Part shown: positions 1 to 25,522 of the stretch, one piece after another
How positions within the stretch are numbered: the stretch's first letter is position 1
Layout of the letters: every line of letters starts with the position of its first letter
NCBI GenBank assembly: GCA_963693365.1
Contig: CAVNZM010000003.1
Span: forward strand, 7,812,001-7,876,000
Direction of reading: 5' to 3'
Source of the DNA: Amoebidium appalachense
Lineage: Eukaryota; Ichthyosporea
DNA length: 64,000 nucleotides
The notes under the pieces: generated by a model
The model's database searches: none
What the model was told of the DNA's origin: nothing
The model's input: the letters and a program-made list of their open reading frames with translations, nothing else
Translations under genes and position numbers: made by a program

Positions 1-98
1 TCTGCTTATGTTGCATACTTCCATGTTTGCTTTTGCGCGTGTCCTTCACCATGCTTCTCAGTGTGTAGTTGTGCTTGCTCCATCTTCCGCATTGTAAT
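1..98 (-). repeat. Dispersed repeat R1, inverted copy at window start
   Basis: The reverse complement starts directly after a G-run (C99-123 on the plus strand) and aligns with the 24.8-kb copy (ATGCGGAAGATGG, GAGAAGCATGGTG, GTATGCAACATAAGC). It may extend beyond position 1. Confidence 0.7.
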
Positions 99-390
99 CC
101 CCCCCCCCCCCCCCCCCCCCCCCAGGGGCAAAAAAAAAATAGAAAAAAAAAAGAGGAAGAAGAAGGCGAAGAAAAAAAGGAAGGATGGAGAATATGATGA
201 AGGTTTTTTGAAGGTGGTCTTACAAACATACACATACCCCCCACTAGCCTCCTCTCACCTCATACTCAAGAGGCATATTTATCAACACGTAGACTCACCC
301 AAGTAAACATACTTACCTCAAACAACATATACAGCATATCAACACCGCGCACCTACACCAATATCTATTATCGTCCCACCCCTTCTGACT

Positions 391-423
<33 letters not shown>

Positions 424-427
424 CCAG
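1..427 (+). other. Intron of EXOSC10-like gene
   Basis: Intronic sequence upstream of the first visible exon. It holds an inverted copy of the poly-G-headed dispersed repeat (about 1-95 followed by C99-123) and a T-run at 393-423, directly before the CCAG acceptor. That T-run is an unusually long polypyrimidine tract. Confidence 0.6.
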
Positions 428-5285
<4,858 letters not shown>

Positions 5286-5700
5286 GCAAAGGTGCCAACA
5301 CCACATCAAGACTGCATACGGTAGAAGTAAATGCATGTGTGGTGGTGGTGTGGTAATGATTATGAATGGGGTTGGTGGTGGTGTGAATGGAACGTTGTTT
5401 GTGTAGATTTTATGCTGGTAAAGAGAGCCTACTTGGAGGTGTTTGGTGTTTTTGTGTTGATTGTAGTGACCAGCGTGTGAGTAGAGTGTATGGGTCACTT
5501 GGTTGCACACAAATGGTAGTTAGTGGCCCTGTTTTTATCGAGATCTGGCTTGTTTTCTTTTGGTATTTTCCCTTTTTTTTTTTTTTTTTTTTTTTTATGT
5601 GTTGTTTGTAGTGGTATCGTTGGGGTGGTGGTGGTGGTGATGGCGGTCGTTGTGGTGGTATGTGTGCGTGCTGCGGTCGTTTGTGTAGAGGGGAGTCGTC

Positions 5701-5754
<54 letters not shown>

Positions 5755-6222
5755 GTGTTTGGGGGGGGGGGGGGGGGGGGGGGGTTACTCAATTAGGAAG
5801 TGAGGTATTGCGTCTTTTATCAGGCCACTTGTCCAAGTACATCCCTAATATGATATGTTTTTCTGCACGTGTGCACGGCCTGGCATACTTATGTGTGTTA
5901 AGTTGCCTGTATGGTGTGGCGGGGCTGGAGATAAGCATTACTTCTAAGCCTGTTTATGACATGAATTACAGTGAATTTCGTGTGTGTGCTGGACACACAC
6001 ATTCGTCACGTCATCCTTTCCATGCATGTGGGACTTTGCCGACACGCTTGTGATGCTAGGCTTGCAAAATGCAACCTGTTACATTTATGTACATGTGGAC
6101 ACATGTAGCTTGACACGAGTGTGCACGGGCATCCCCTTTCTCTTTGTGCCGTTCTGCATGTGCACGTAGAGGCCAGACACAGACCCGTTCTCTCTAGATC
6201 TCTCGCTCTTCCCCACCGCCTC

Positions 6223-6260
<38 letters not shown>

Positions 6261-6389
6261 CCACCCCCCTCGGTCTAGGTCTGCAGTGTGTGTGCATGTC
6301 ACGGGTGTGTCTGTTGTGACATGCATGTTCCGAAATGTGTGTACGACGTGTGTGTGGGTGGTGGTGGTGGTGGGGTGGGGTGGGGTGGG

Positions 6390-6545
6390 GGGGTCTGAAT
6401 GCGTCAAAAAGTACGAAGTACACAAGAACAAACGGATAACACGATGCAGAATGCAAGCCATACATAAAGAGTATGCATAATAAGCAGAGCCCATCCTCAG
6501 GGGGGGCCCACGTCATCCACAGTACCCGAGTTTCGACCTTTTCAC
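6390..6545 (+). repeat. Dispersed repeat R1, copy 6.4 kb
   Basis: It follows a G-run: GAATGCGTCAAAAAGTACGA ... GTATGCATAATAAGCAGAGC ... GTCATCCACAGTACCCGAGT. The last block is identical in the 28.0-kb copy. Confidence 0.75.
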
Positions 6546-6890
6546 CTCGTTAACGAAACCCAACTCAGATACTGTTTCACTTGAACATGAGTAGGTCACC
6601 CGTCTTGATCAGAGACGAGCAGGGTTGCTTATGCAGGCAAGGGCAGTGGGAAAGGCCGGGGGTTAAAGTTGCAGCAGTAAGCAGAAGCAAGAAAAATATA
6701 TAGATTGGGTGGGGTGGGGTGGGGGGGGGGGGGGGGGGGGGGGGAAGAGGGGGGCCTCGCTGCAACATCACAACAAATCCGCATTCCAGTACTCAATGTT
6801 TTATTACTACGACCCTAGCTAGACTAACCAAGTGCATGGAAAATGGGTTTAAACCCACAATGGGGCAAAGAGTGCCAATGACATTGGGAG

Positions 6891-7053
<163 letters not shown>

Positions 7054-7349
7054 CTTCTGATTGTAACCACGAAGAGGGGTTGCACTTAGTCCTGAGTAAA
7101 CTAACTAAGAAGCCCCATATTTCCTCTCGTGCACATACATGACCCATGAAATATATCACAATACCCCTTCGTATGTGCTCGAGTGAAGATCGAAACATCG
7201 AAGAATCTTCATTATATCTTTGGCGTAGCGAAACTAGCACCAAGAAAAAAAGAAAGAAAGAATCGAAAGAAAGAAATGCATTATACAGTGATGAATACTG
7301 AAACGGAATGGAGGGAAGGGACAAACAAACAAACAAACAAACAAACAAA

Positions 7350-7389
<40 letters not shown>

Positions 7390-7751
7390 AGAAAGGAAGA
7401 GAGCCGGAGCAACTTTTGACACTTCATGCCTCGATATTTGACCATCAGGTTTCGTATATAAATAACAAGTACGTGCGCCGTCTGTGTGTGTGTGTGTGCG
7501 TGCGTGCGTGTGCGTGTGCGATGTGCGCGTGCGCGTGCGCGCGCGCGCGCGCGCGCGTCCACGCGCATGACGCCCATCTGCATGCCCGTGTGTGTCACGT
7601 GGGCGTGCCGCTTGTCTGTAGTTACCGTGTTCTCCCCCATGTCTGTACAGTAACTGCATTAATCCACTTTCGCACATATTCCTCCCCACTTAAAATATGC
7701 TGATCCGATACACACAAAAAAAAAACCCCTCGGGGAAAATTTTACAAAATT

Positions 7752-16100
<8,349 letters not shown>

Positions 16101-16641
16101 TTTTCCTCTTAGAGTATATGTTTGTGCGCATTGGATGCTGCATTCTTAGGCTTGCTTATTCATTTATATGACAGGCGTACACAAGGCGAAGTGGTAGGGG
16201 AAAAAACGTAAAACAAACACTAGCACACAAAAAAGATGGAGGACTGAAATGCTGTGCGTAGGCTACTTATAATAGCGTTATAACCATAACAGCTCTATAA
16301 TAATACACTTTTGAGTAGGAGAATTTATGGTTTTCCTGTGTGTGCGCTACTATAATCTCGGGGAAGGCAGAAAGTTTTACATAGTGAAAGCTTCTTCGCT
16401 GGAAAACCGGCAAACGTGATGCCTCGAAAGTTGACCGTTGGACCTAGGCTAAAAATAGCTAGATTATAATCCTGTCATTAGATTAGACATAACTTTTACT
16501 TTGTTCTAATGTATGTATTCTAATTGGTGATTTTGGTTGATGTCATGTTCGTGATATGCCAGTGTGATGGTTTTGGCGGGTCGCCGCGTCATCGAGCCGG
16601 CCGGCACAAAACGGCCCAGTGTCACTGAGTGTGACAAAAAA

Positions 16642-16672
<31 letters not shown>

Positions 16673-16794
16673 GGGGGGGGGGGGGGGGTGCTGATGATTC
16701 CCAAAGTACAACTAGGTGGTCCGCCATTCGTAAAGAGGGCCGGGGCAAATGTGTGTTTGTGAGAGGAGGCGGCCAGGGAGGGGGGGCGGGGGGG

Positions 16795-16853
<59 letters not shown>

Positions 16854-17585
16854 GGGGGAGGGAGGTATATCAGCTAAACAGCCTTTATTCGCCATCATCG
16901 ACATGCATGGCATATCAAAGATTCATATACCGTTACTCAGTAGTCACAACGTACTAGTACAGTCACAACTTAGTAATACCACCGTATACGCCAATATACA
17001 ACGAGAACCAAACGGTTTGACGTCGGTTCATTCATTCATTCACATGGCAGTTTTACACATTAAAAATTGCAAATACAAAATGTGGTCAAAAATAGAGGGG
17101 GTGACGGTTAGGGAGAAACGACGTATATGCATGAAGGATGTGGGCCCGGGGAAACCACGGCACTTGCACATTTTTGTCCATCCAATATATAGGGAGGGGG
17201 GGAAGACTATGGCATGTGTCGGTGGTGGCGAAGGTGTGTGTGTGTGCGTGTGTATGTATCTGCGTGCATACATACCTGCGTGCACACATGTGTCTGTGTG
17301 CTTGTGTGTGTGCGTGTGCACGCACACACTTTGACATTCAAGTGTGTTTGTGTGTACGCGCGCGCGCGTGCAGGATTGCACGGGTATACCTGTAGGTGTG
17401 TGTGCCTATGCCTGTGTGTGGGAACACGGGAATTGTACGTGCAGGCGAGGAGTGAACAGGGGGAAGTGGGTGCGTGTGTGTATTAAAGAGGGGGGAGGGG
17501 GGGGGGGGGGGGGGGTTGAAGGAGGGGAGGATGCGGGTAGAAAGCAAAACACAACGATCTTTACCCAGCCCTGGACAAATAGGAT
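16101..17585. other. Intergenic region between HAD-CID and MTRFR genes
   Basis: The 5' flank of the HAD-CID gene (unique, AT-balanced DNA to about 16640), then a T-run/G-run junction at 16645-16688, a very long G-run near 16798-16851, unique DNA to 17210 and GT/GCGC-rich repeats at about 17230-17480. I see no supported gene. Confidence 0.5.
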
Positions 17586-17811
17586 TTAAGGTGGCGACAC
17601 TTTCTTGTCGTGTTCTTCAATCATCTCTAGAAGGGTCTGCCGCTTGGCCGCTTTCCTTTTTTGGCTGTGTTTTTGCCGCCTTATCTTGTCGATCTCAGTG
17701 GTGACTTTTTCGTCCCCAATCCCATACACCTGCCGCAGTCTTTTTCGTAGCATCACTCGCGCTTCCTCACGGTTTTTGGACTGTGAACGTGATGTGTGGC
17801 ACTGTGGTGTG

Positions 17812-17897
<86 letters not shown>

Positions 17898-18208
17898 TGT
17901 AAGTGTGCGTGTGTGTATGTGTGTTTTTGTTGGAGGCTGGAGGGGGGGGGAAGGGGGGAGGGGGGGGGGAACACAGGGTAAGGGGGAGAGGAGAGATGAT
18001 GCGGAGATGTGTGTGTGTGGGGGGCTGCTTGATTGCATGGGTGGACATCTGTATTGATCGATCACGAGGGGCGGGGGGCGGGAGGGGGGGGGGGGGGGGG
18101 GGGGTAGATTTGGGCGACATTTGGTAAGCGTGTAATGAAAACAGGTTAACGGCTCAAAGACTCTCTGGATAGACCCCAGCAGGGGGGAAAAGGCTCGGAA
18201 GGGGGGAA

Positions 18209-18239
<31 letters not shown>

Positions 18240-20068
18240 AAGGGGGGGGGGGGGGGGGGGGGGGGAGGGGAGGATATTACATGGTGGTTAAAAGTAGCCA
18301 GAACCTCAGACAAGATCACCAACCGCAGCAGGAATGATTTCTAACTAGACTGGAGGGGAACGGGGCAGAATGGGAAGTTAGGATCTGACATCCTTGTGGC
18401 GTGTGTTTGGGGGGGGGGGGGGGGGGAGGTAGCTTGGCAGTGAAAACGGACACCGGACATTATGGTTTAGGGTGGAAACGAGGCACATATAAGCGAAGGG
18501 AGGTAGAGAGGGTGGGGTGCTGAAAGTGGGAGAAGGGATCAAAAGATTGTGTGTTTATTTATCTTTGAGGGGCAGAGGGATGTGGGAACGGAGGTGATAA
18601 CAAGAGAGGGACAGGAAAAGGGAAAAGGTTGCCCGAGGAAGTGGGGGGGGGGGGGGGGAAGATGGGGGGGGGGGGGGGGGGGGGGGGGAAGGGGGCGGGT
18701 TGGATGTATGCTTTAGAGGGTTGCAATTGTGAAGGTAGGAAACATCAAAAGACAAAACACAGCACGTCAAGGGGGGAGGGGGGGGGGGGGGGGGGGGGGA
18801 GAATGGGGCAAAGGGGGAGAGGGGGGTGGGGGGGGGGGGGGGGGGGGGAGGTTGAAGCACTAACCCTCACAGTAGTGCCTGTAGGCAGGTGTGTCAATAC
18901 CACACAGTTGTTTGTCTTGTTGACGTGTTGGCCCCCTGGCCCATGGCCCCGTACAAACTGCTCTCTTATCTCACTCTCACTGAAGTTGAGAAGGGCCTCT
19001 AAAACAGAGGTGGTGGGGGGTGGGGGTAGTGGGGTTGCCTGAAGAGAAGGGGAGAAGAAGGTTTGTTAGGTAAATGTGCGGAGGAAAAGGGGAGGAGGTG
19101 GGTAGTGTTTGGTGTACGCGTGGTGGTGGTGGTGGTGGTGGTGTATGGTGTTCTTGTGAGGCAGGGGAGGGGAGAGGGGGAGGGGGGAGGGGGAGAGGGG
19201 TGGGGGTAAGGGGGGAGGGGAAGAGGGGGGGAGGGGGGGAGGACGGAGGGGGAGGGGGCGGGGCGGGTGGGTGGGGGAGAGGGAGGCGGGCTTGACTGAG
19301 GACACGAGGGATGGATGATAGCAGAGGCAGATGAGAGTGGCAGCTGGATAATGAAGAAGGGGAAGGTGTGTGTGCGTGAATAGACACATAGGGGGTGTAA
19401 TGTGGGGGTGGGGGTGGAGATGAGCGGGTTTTGGGGGGGGAGGTGGGGGGGGCGCGCACCCACAGTGGTTGTAAAAGCAGGGTGACACATATCGAACTTG
19501 ATAAGAGAGAAGGTGTGATTATGACTGCGGGAGGGGGGAGGGGGGGGGGGGAAGGAAATGAAGCCGGGGGGGGGACGGGACGTGCACCTGCGTGTTTCTG
19601 CGCACACGCGCACATACACACACGCTCGCGTGCACACACACGCTCGCGTGCACACACACGTGTATCGCATGCGCAAATGTGCACACACACATGCACGAAC
19701 GCAAGCACACGCAAGCACATACCACCCACCCACCCACACACAAGCACAAACATATGTCTCATCTCAGCACCACCACCCGTTTGCTCAATCCCCAAACACC
19801 AATCAACCACCCGAAAGATCGCACCCATGCAATATATGCTACACCTCCCTACACACACACCCTCCCTCCATCCCTCCCTGCTCTCTCTCCCTCCCTCCCC
19901 ATCGCCCTCCCTCCCTCCCTTCCCTTCCTCCCTTGCTTAATCCCTCTCTCCCGTCCTTCCTCCCGCACACTCACCCAACCAACTACACACAAACACACAC
20001 GCACACACACACACACACTCTCTCTCTTCTCTATATCTCTCTCTTTGCCTCCCCCCCCCCCCCCCCTC

Positions 20069-20114
<46 letters not shown>

Positions 20115-20768
20115 ACTCACTCACTCTCACTCTCGCTCTCGCTCTCTCTCACTATCTCGCTCCCTCTATCCCTCCCTCCGCCTCCCGCCTCCTCCTCTCT
20201 ACTTCGCTCTTTCTCTCTCTATCTCTCCCTCCTCCCCCCTCCCCTCCCCCCCTCCCCCTCCCCCTGCCCCTTCCCCCAACCCCCTCCCCCTGCCCCCCTT
20301 CCCCCCCCCCCCCCTCTCTTCCTCCCTGCACTCCTCCCTCGCCTCTCCTGCCTTCCTCCCTCCGCCCCTCACCTCTCCCTCTCGTCCTCCCTCCCTCCCT
20401 CCCTCACCTCATTCCCAACCCTTCCTCGTTCTCCCCCAGTCAGACCCTTCTCACAATCTTCACCACTCCAGCTGAAAAGCAACGCTTACCTCTACGACTT
20501 GATTAGAACCATATTCCTTCTCTATCTCTACCGTTTTCTCAATGCCTGTAGCTTGCTCTCTCTGTGTTTTCTCGTCCTCATGTTTTGTTACTTCCTCAGT
20601 TTTGCCTGGTGGCTTGGTACCCGAACAATACCTTCGACTCAAAATCACAGCGGTTTGTGTTTGCCAACAGAAGTTCCCAGAAATTCTTACCCAACCCCTT
20701 ACAGCCGCTGCTATATGTAGATACATGGTTTCTATATAGTATTTAGGATTACTACAGCAAGAGGACAC
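17586..20768 (-). CDS. MTRFR: Mitochondrial translation release factor in rescue, class I RF-1 domain (3 exons)
   Basis: Exons: 20768-20490 (93 codons), 18996-18865 (44), 17801-17586 (71 plus stop), all phase 0, giving 208 aa. A second in-frame Met lies 14 codons in (A at 20726) and may be the true start. The N-terminus is basic, hydroxylated and poor in acids up to SRRYCSG, as expected for a mitochondrial presequence. Exon 2 carries the class I release-factor catalytic loop, VRGHGPGGQHVNKTNNCVV; GGQ is at residues 114-116. Exon 3 continues CHTSRSQSKNREEAR and ends in a Lys/Arg-rich helix, the pattern of C12orf65/MTRFR. The family lacks codon-recognition domains and releases peptides from stalled mitoribosomes. 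Exon 2 begins after AGAG; using GCC as the first codon joins VVE to ALLNF. The order, motifs and length fit the family closely. Confidence 0.9.
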
Positions 20769-20938
20769 ACAGCCGTGAAAAAGTGGACCCTAAAAACTGA
20801 AAAGAGCTTCTGTGGCCAGCATCCGGTTAAAGACTTTATAAAGTTTACACGATGACCTTCTGATTGGTTCGAAACGCATCAAGCATACCTAACAAGGTTA
20901 CTTGTAGGGTTGGAAATTTGGTTTATTTTTATAATGAC

Positions 20939-21041
20939 TTTATTGATATGCTCAGCAAAATAGAAGCCATCGAGATATCACCGATATCTCGGAGAAGAAA
21001 ATACAAAAGCCCTCGCTCTCGGATACGGAGGAGATAACGAC
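20939..21041 (+). repeat. Direct repeat R3, left copy
   Basis: About 101-103 bp nearly identical to 21723-21823 in the same orientation. It starts TTTATTGATATGCTCAGC and ends GAGATAACGAC, and carries an internal perfect hairpin CGAGATATC-ACC-GATATCTCG. Differences are few and clustered (CTCGCTCTCGGATACGG against CTCATCTCGGAGACGG). Confidence 0.85.
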
Positions 21042-21117
21042 TTTTTTCTTTTGACTGGATTTATTCGACGGAAAGATATGCAAGTATGCACGGCATACTG
21101 AGAAGACAATAAAAACT

Positions 21118-21525
21118 TCACGAATTATCCAGTAACAAGTGCATACTGAGATACCTGAACACTGTGTGAAAATCATATAAATACTCAATGTGACGACCAA
21201 CAGAATTCAACAAAAAGTCTAAAGTGTTCACATTGCCAGCTAGTGTAGCAGATACCCGTAGGGAAAGAGGTAAAACGCGAGTCGGACATAAAAATTCACA
21301 CCTATCAACATGCTTGCGATTAAAAAGGTCAGCACAAATGTGGCACCAGCGGCGATGAAAACAAGAATTACAGCGCCACTGCACAACTTCCCAGGCAATA
21401 TCAACATCAGAGCACCATACAGACTTATCTACTAGGGTGGTATCCATACGTACAGCAGGAGAAATGTATCCTGCCAAAGCTCCCAAAAAGCGATAATGAT
21501 CAGTACGGTGTTGCCTAAGGAACAT
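21118..21525 (-). CDS. Orphan 135-codon ORF between direct repeats
   Basis: ATG (A at 21525) to TGA with no interruption, in non-repetitive DNA between two direct repeats. The protein is Cys/His-rich in the middle (WRCNSCFHRRWCHICADLF, then VDRCEFLCP), a spacing that could bind zinc. I do not recognise the family and see no splice evidence. It could be an element-encoded protein, an exon of an unmodelled gene, or chance. Confidence 0.3.
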   Translation of the reverse strand: MFLRQHRTDHYRFLGALAGYISPAVRMDTTLVDKSVWCSDVDIAWEVVQWRCNSCFHRRWCHICADLFNRKHVDRCEFLCPTRVLPLSLRVSATLAGNVNTLDFLLNSVGRHIEYLYDFHTVFRYLSMHLLLDNS

Positions 21526-21722
21526 AACACATGCCGACTGAGTTTTACCTTTGATTTCTCTATCAGAACGAGAAAGAAACTTATACTGCGTATGGTAATA
21601 ACGCGAAAAGGCAGAAAAAACAGGAAGAGAAAAGAAAGTGGGAGTGAGGTAGCGAGAGGAAGAATCAGGTGGAAAGAGGGTAGGCTGAGGACATTCAGAA
21701 GTAGCGTTGGTTTATATTGATT

Positions 21723-21823
21723 TTATTGATATGCTCAGCAAAATAGAAGCCATCGAGATATCACCGATATCTCGGAGAAGAAAATACAAAAGCCCTCATC
21801 TCGGAGACGGAGGAGATAACGAC
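21723..21823 (+). repeat. Direct repeat R3, right copy
   Basis: Right copy of the 21-kb direct repeat, about 680 bp from the left copy. The pair encloses an intact minus-strand ORF. It could be terminal repeats of a small element or a local segmental duplication. Confidence 0.85.
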
Positions 21824-22238
21824 GGAAAATTTTGGGTGGGTGCGCCGCCACAGCTGCGCACAATGTCAACAGCCCTTGGTTCGTGTTCGTGTGAGCCAAC
21901 GTGTCACATGTTGCCGATGCTCTGCACGTGTAAGTGCACACTTTCCATATTCCATGACAATAAAGACAACAAAAAGGGTTTGGCATGTGTGCATTGTGGC
22001 ACATATCAGTCAGGTCATGGTGATTGCTTGTATGCACAGCGCACATGAGATCGTGCATGTTTTCAGTTTCCCCCCTTTCTTAGTATGAACTTCTAGCTGA
22101 ACAACAACTCCAACACCCACAACCATATATGAAGCTTACAAACCTCTAAATAGACGGTCACCTTACCAAACAGACGCACCGGTTGTTGTCAAGGCGCATC
22201 TATCAGCCACCGTCACTGGGAAGTGAGCACTACACAAC

Positions 22239-22726
22239 ATGACTGGTGTAAGGGCCGCAATCTTTCACACATGTGACATCACCACGTCCCATTTTGTGTA
22301 CAGAGACGAAAAAGATGAGGCAGTGCCTACATGCTCACAAACAAAAATGATCCTATCCAACCTAAATCCGGAGCGACCACCTGGTTATTTGACCGCAGGT
22401 AACAGACGGCTAACTTAGTGATGGATGGTTTGCGTGAGTTTGGAGATGGAACAACACACCCACCCAACATTCTTGTTGCCCATTTTTGGCGTATGTTTGG
22501 TCTTGCAACCGAAGAAGATTAGGAAGGTGAAATTCAAGTGAAATACAAAGAACACGTGGAGCGTCCCGGGTATGGATACATAGAACCCGTCATCATAGTG
22601 TATGCAAAACTACAATCCGAGGAAGATCAAGCTGTCAAATTGCGTGGGGGCACGAAGCAAATCACCCACCGATGCTTTAGGGCTGCTCATGTCTCTGGTT
22701 GTGTGGGCAGTTGCGCTGCAACTTGA
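22239..22726 (+). pseudogene. Interrupted ORF, unknown family
   Basis: 22239-22418 (ATG to TAG) encodes a 59-aa unbiased sequence containing HFVYRDEKDE and PERPPGYLTAG. A second frame from ATG 22421 continues through one in-frame TAG (22520-22522) to 22726 and encodes NILVAHFWRMFGLATEED, then IQVKYKEHVERPGYGYIEPV and IIVYAKLQSEEDQ. Composition looks like real protein, but one frame change and one stop break it. I do not recognise the family. It may be a decayed gene or element; a GTAAC donor at 22399 makes splicing a lesser alternative. Confidence 0.35.
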
Positions 22727-23624
22727 AAAAAACTATGATACGTATGCGCTTATAATGCAACCGCCAAAGGTCATCAGCATGGATACACAGTGGCCTCACC
22801 CGAAGTATGGGGGTGGACGTGGGTGCAGCACAACTGTGCTTGAGTATTCATTCTGCCGAAGCTTTTAGTTTAAAGTCAAACCGCACGATTGTGGGGATGT
22901 TGAACATGAGGTGAATGGCAACAGTTGATTTAGCTATTTTTTGCTGTCTTTGGCTTTTCCGTTCAACTTTGGGCCGGTAGAAAGACGATTACAGTGCCTT
23001 GCATAGGACCTTTTTTTTTTTTTTTTTTTTTTTTTTTCACCTTCCCACCCCTTTTCTCTGGTGGGCCGAGGGAGAGAGGGGGGGGGGGGGGGGGAAGAGT
23101 TTTGAAGGCGGGGACGGATGCTTTGGGTTCTCTTTATTTAGGAGGGCGAGGGGGGTGGGGGGGATCTGACGTTGTTGCTCCGGGCTATTCGTATTGGACC
23201 AGGCGAATTATGATCAAAGGAGCCGCAGGCATGAACTGTGCTTGTGCTTGGTGTGTTTTCCAGCCATTAATCACGTGCCACGTAAATACATAGAGTTATC
23301 CTGGAGTGCCGTTTTATATCAGTCATGAAACACTACTGCCAATTCCATGGTATGAATTTCTGTATATATATGACTCGTTGTGTATGAAAAGCCTTGGACC
23401 TTCTACCTTAATCATCATGGGGTCCAAAAATGAACTGTGTGGCGCCTACAAACTTGGGTGTGCTGGTGGAATTGTATGCATGTGTGCACGCACTGCAGAA
23501 TTTTGTCACAAATACATGCTCATACATAGCTGTTTGTACGTGACAGCACTAGTACTACGGGCATATACTTCATACAAGCATGCATATGTGCACAAGGCCG
23601 GCTGGGCCGGCTGGCAAGAGTCAG

Positions 23625-23935
23625 CTCTGAGACTCCAACGCAAAGTCCATGCCCGGGCCCTTTTTGTTCGCTGCGCCCTGCGTTTATGAATATCTCCCTT
23701 TTTTTCTTCGAGATCTACAAAGAAGCTCTCTTCTCCCCCCCCCCCCCCCCCCTCCTTCCCCCCCCCCCCCTCTCCCCCCCTCAACACACACACACACACA
23801 CACCTCTTCCTCTCTCCATGACATCCCGGTTGCTTTTCCTCAAGGTTTTTTCAAGAGAGGCTCGGTCTCTCTCCTGTAGGTCTCTTCTTCTGACACTCGA
23901 ATCCTCCCCCTCACCCCCTTCCCCCCTTCAGTGGG
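23625..23935 (-). other. Possible coding exons, unknown gene
   Basis: Two stretches read as charged, helix-like protein on the minus strand: RRRDLQERDRASLEKTLRKS (about 23905-23810) ending near a GT-rich donor, and FFVDLEEKKGDIHKRRAQRT (about 23735-23660). They are separated by (GT)n and G-runs. No start, stop or homologue is identified, and the opposite strand is also open. Confidence 0.2.
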
Positions 23936-24747
23936 CCCCCACGCGACCGGGGGGGCTGTTCATCCATCCCCCCCTCCCCCCCCCCCCCCCGGACCCCCCC
24001 CCCCCCCCCCAGATTCTCTCTCTCCCCCTCTCCCCCCCCCTCCCCCCCCCCCCCCCCCCCCCCCGCCCTCCCTTCCGGACACACAAACACACCGTGACAC
24101 ACACACACCCCTCCCCTCCCCATTGCCAACCCCCATATCCGGTCAACCCCCCCCCCCTTCCCCCCAAAAAAAAGAAAAAAAAGAAAAAAAAGAAAAAGAA
24201 AAAGAAAAGGAACCCAAACACACACACGGACTGGCACACACACACATAAGGTTGAAAAATTCTTGGCATCGAGGGTCAGACACTTGAAGCACTGACCATT
24301 CGAATACGGCAAGAAACACAATTTTAACCCCAGATTTACGCGAGGTGTTTTTAAAATTAGATTGGTAGATCCTGATTGTGCCCTTTGGCTGCCATGGCAT
24401 ACGATCAAATCGAGTCGAAGTAAACTATGTATACAAGAGCCGGAATCTGCTTTACTTATCGTAAGATGCAAATCGGGGAGAAGTCTACTACATATATTAC
24501 GGCAAGCTTTCCGGTAATCTGTTCAAGAGAATGCTTACGATTCACCAAACATGTGCGCAAAAATATTAATATGGGTTGGACGTTTTTGGGCCACCTTGGT
24601 TCGAATATATTTCTTCGTGATTTTGAAATCTATTTTTAGGCGGGCGAGAATATTTCGTACCACAATATCATATTTACCTAACACAAAAAGGTTCTCGGCC
24701 GCGGCCAGGAGAGAGAAGGGAGGGGAAGGGGGGGGGGGGGGGGGGGG

Positions 24748-24875
24748 GTTTGAATGCGGAACACAGTACGAAGTACGCATACACGATGAGAAGCATGGTG
24801 CAGGACACATGCAAAGGCAAACATTCAAGTATGCAGCATCAGCCATGCGCACAGTATGCGTCATAAGCAGAGCCC
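24748..24875 (+). repeat. Dispersed repeat R1, copy 24.8 kb
   Basis: It follows a G-run and reads GAATGCGGAACACAGTACG ... GATGAGAAGCATGGTGCAGG ... TCATAAGCAGAGCCCATG. It matches the reverse complement of 1-95 (GAGAAGCATGGTGAAGGACA, AAGTATGCAACATAAGCAGA) and shares AAGCAGAGCCCAT with the 6.4-kb copy. Confidence 0.75.
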
Positions 24876-25208
24876 ATGGGGGGGGGGGGGGGGAGGGGGG
24901 AGGGGGAGGGGACGGGGACGAATGGGAGATATTACTGATATCCATTCTGGTCGTGCCACGAGTCGCATTTCACAAGAGCACCATCCATGTGCAATTTTAT
25001 TTATTTATTTATTTCAATTTATGGTGCCATGATGTTTCATTTAAAATACAAAATGGTGCCAGTGTCCAGCAACCGGGAGAAATACACTGGGTGTTAGTGA
25101 CCAACACACATTCAACACATGTTCATCACTAATAAACACTCAACACCCGCATATATGTACAGACACAATGACCGGTGTATACCCACATACAATACAACAT
25201 ATTCTATA

Positions 25209-25475
25209 TTAGTGGCTGTGTTTCAGCACCACCCGGATGTTGGCCTTGCCCGACATCATGCGCTCATAAGCCTCCTGAGCCTGCGGGCCACCACATACGG
25301 TTAGCATTGTTACCACATATGGTTAGTTATGCTATGATATATAATATATGATTAGCAATGTTATTATATTAGGTTGGCATTGTTCTTTACAGTCTTATTT
25401 TTTTCCCCGCCGGGATGGTGTGAGTGTGCATGTGTGTGTTTGTAAAGAGAGAGAGTGTGTGTGTTGTGTGTATGT

Positions 25476-25522
<47 letters not shown>

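Larger units (their letters stand above)
20769..25208. other. Intergenic region between MTRFR and ADH genes
   Basis: Mostly non-repetitive, AT-balanced DNA. It contains the 21-kb direct repeat pair and enclosed ORF, an interrupted ORF at 22239-22726, a T-run at about 23010-23037, C-runs and short (CA)n at 23735-24165, and a copy of R1 at about 24748-24875. Overlapping ATTTATTT at 24995-25013 gives AATAAA polyadenylation signals on the minus strand about 200 bp past the ADH stop. Confidence 0.5.
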
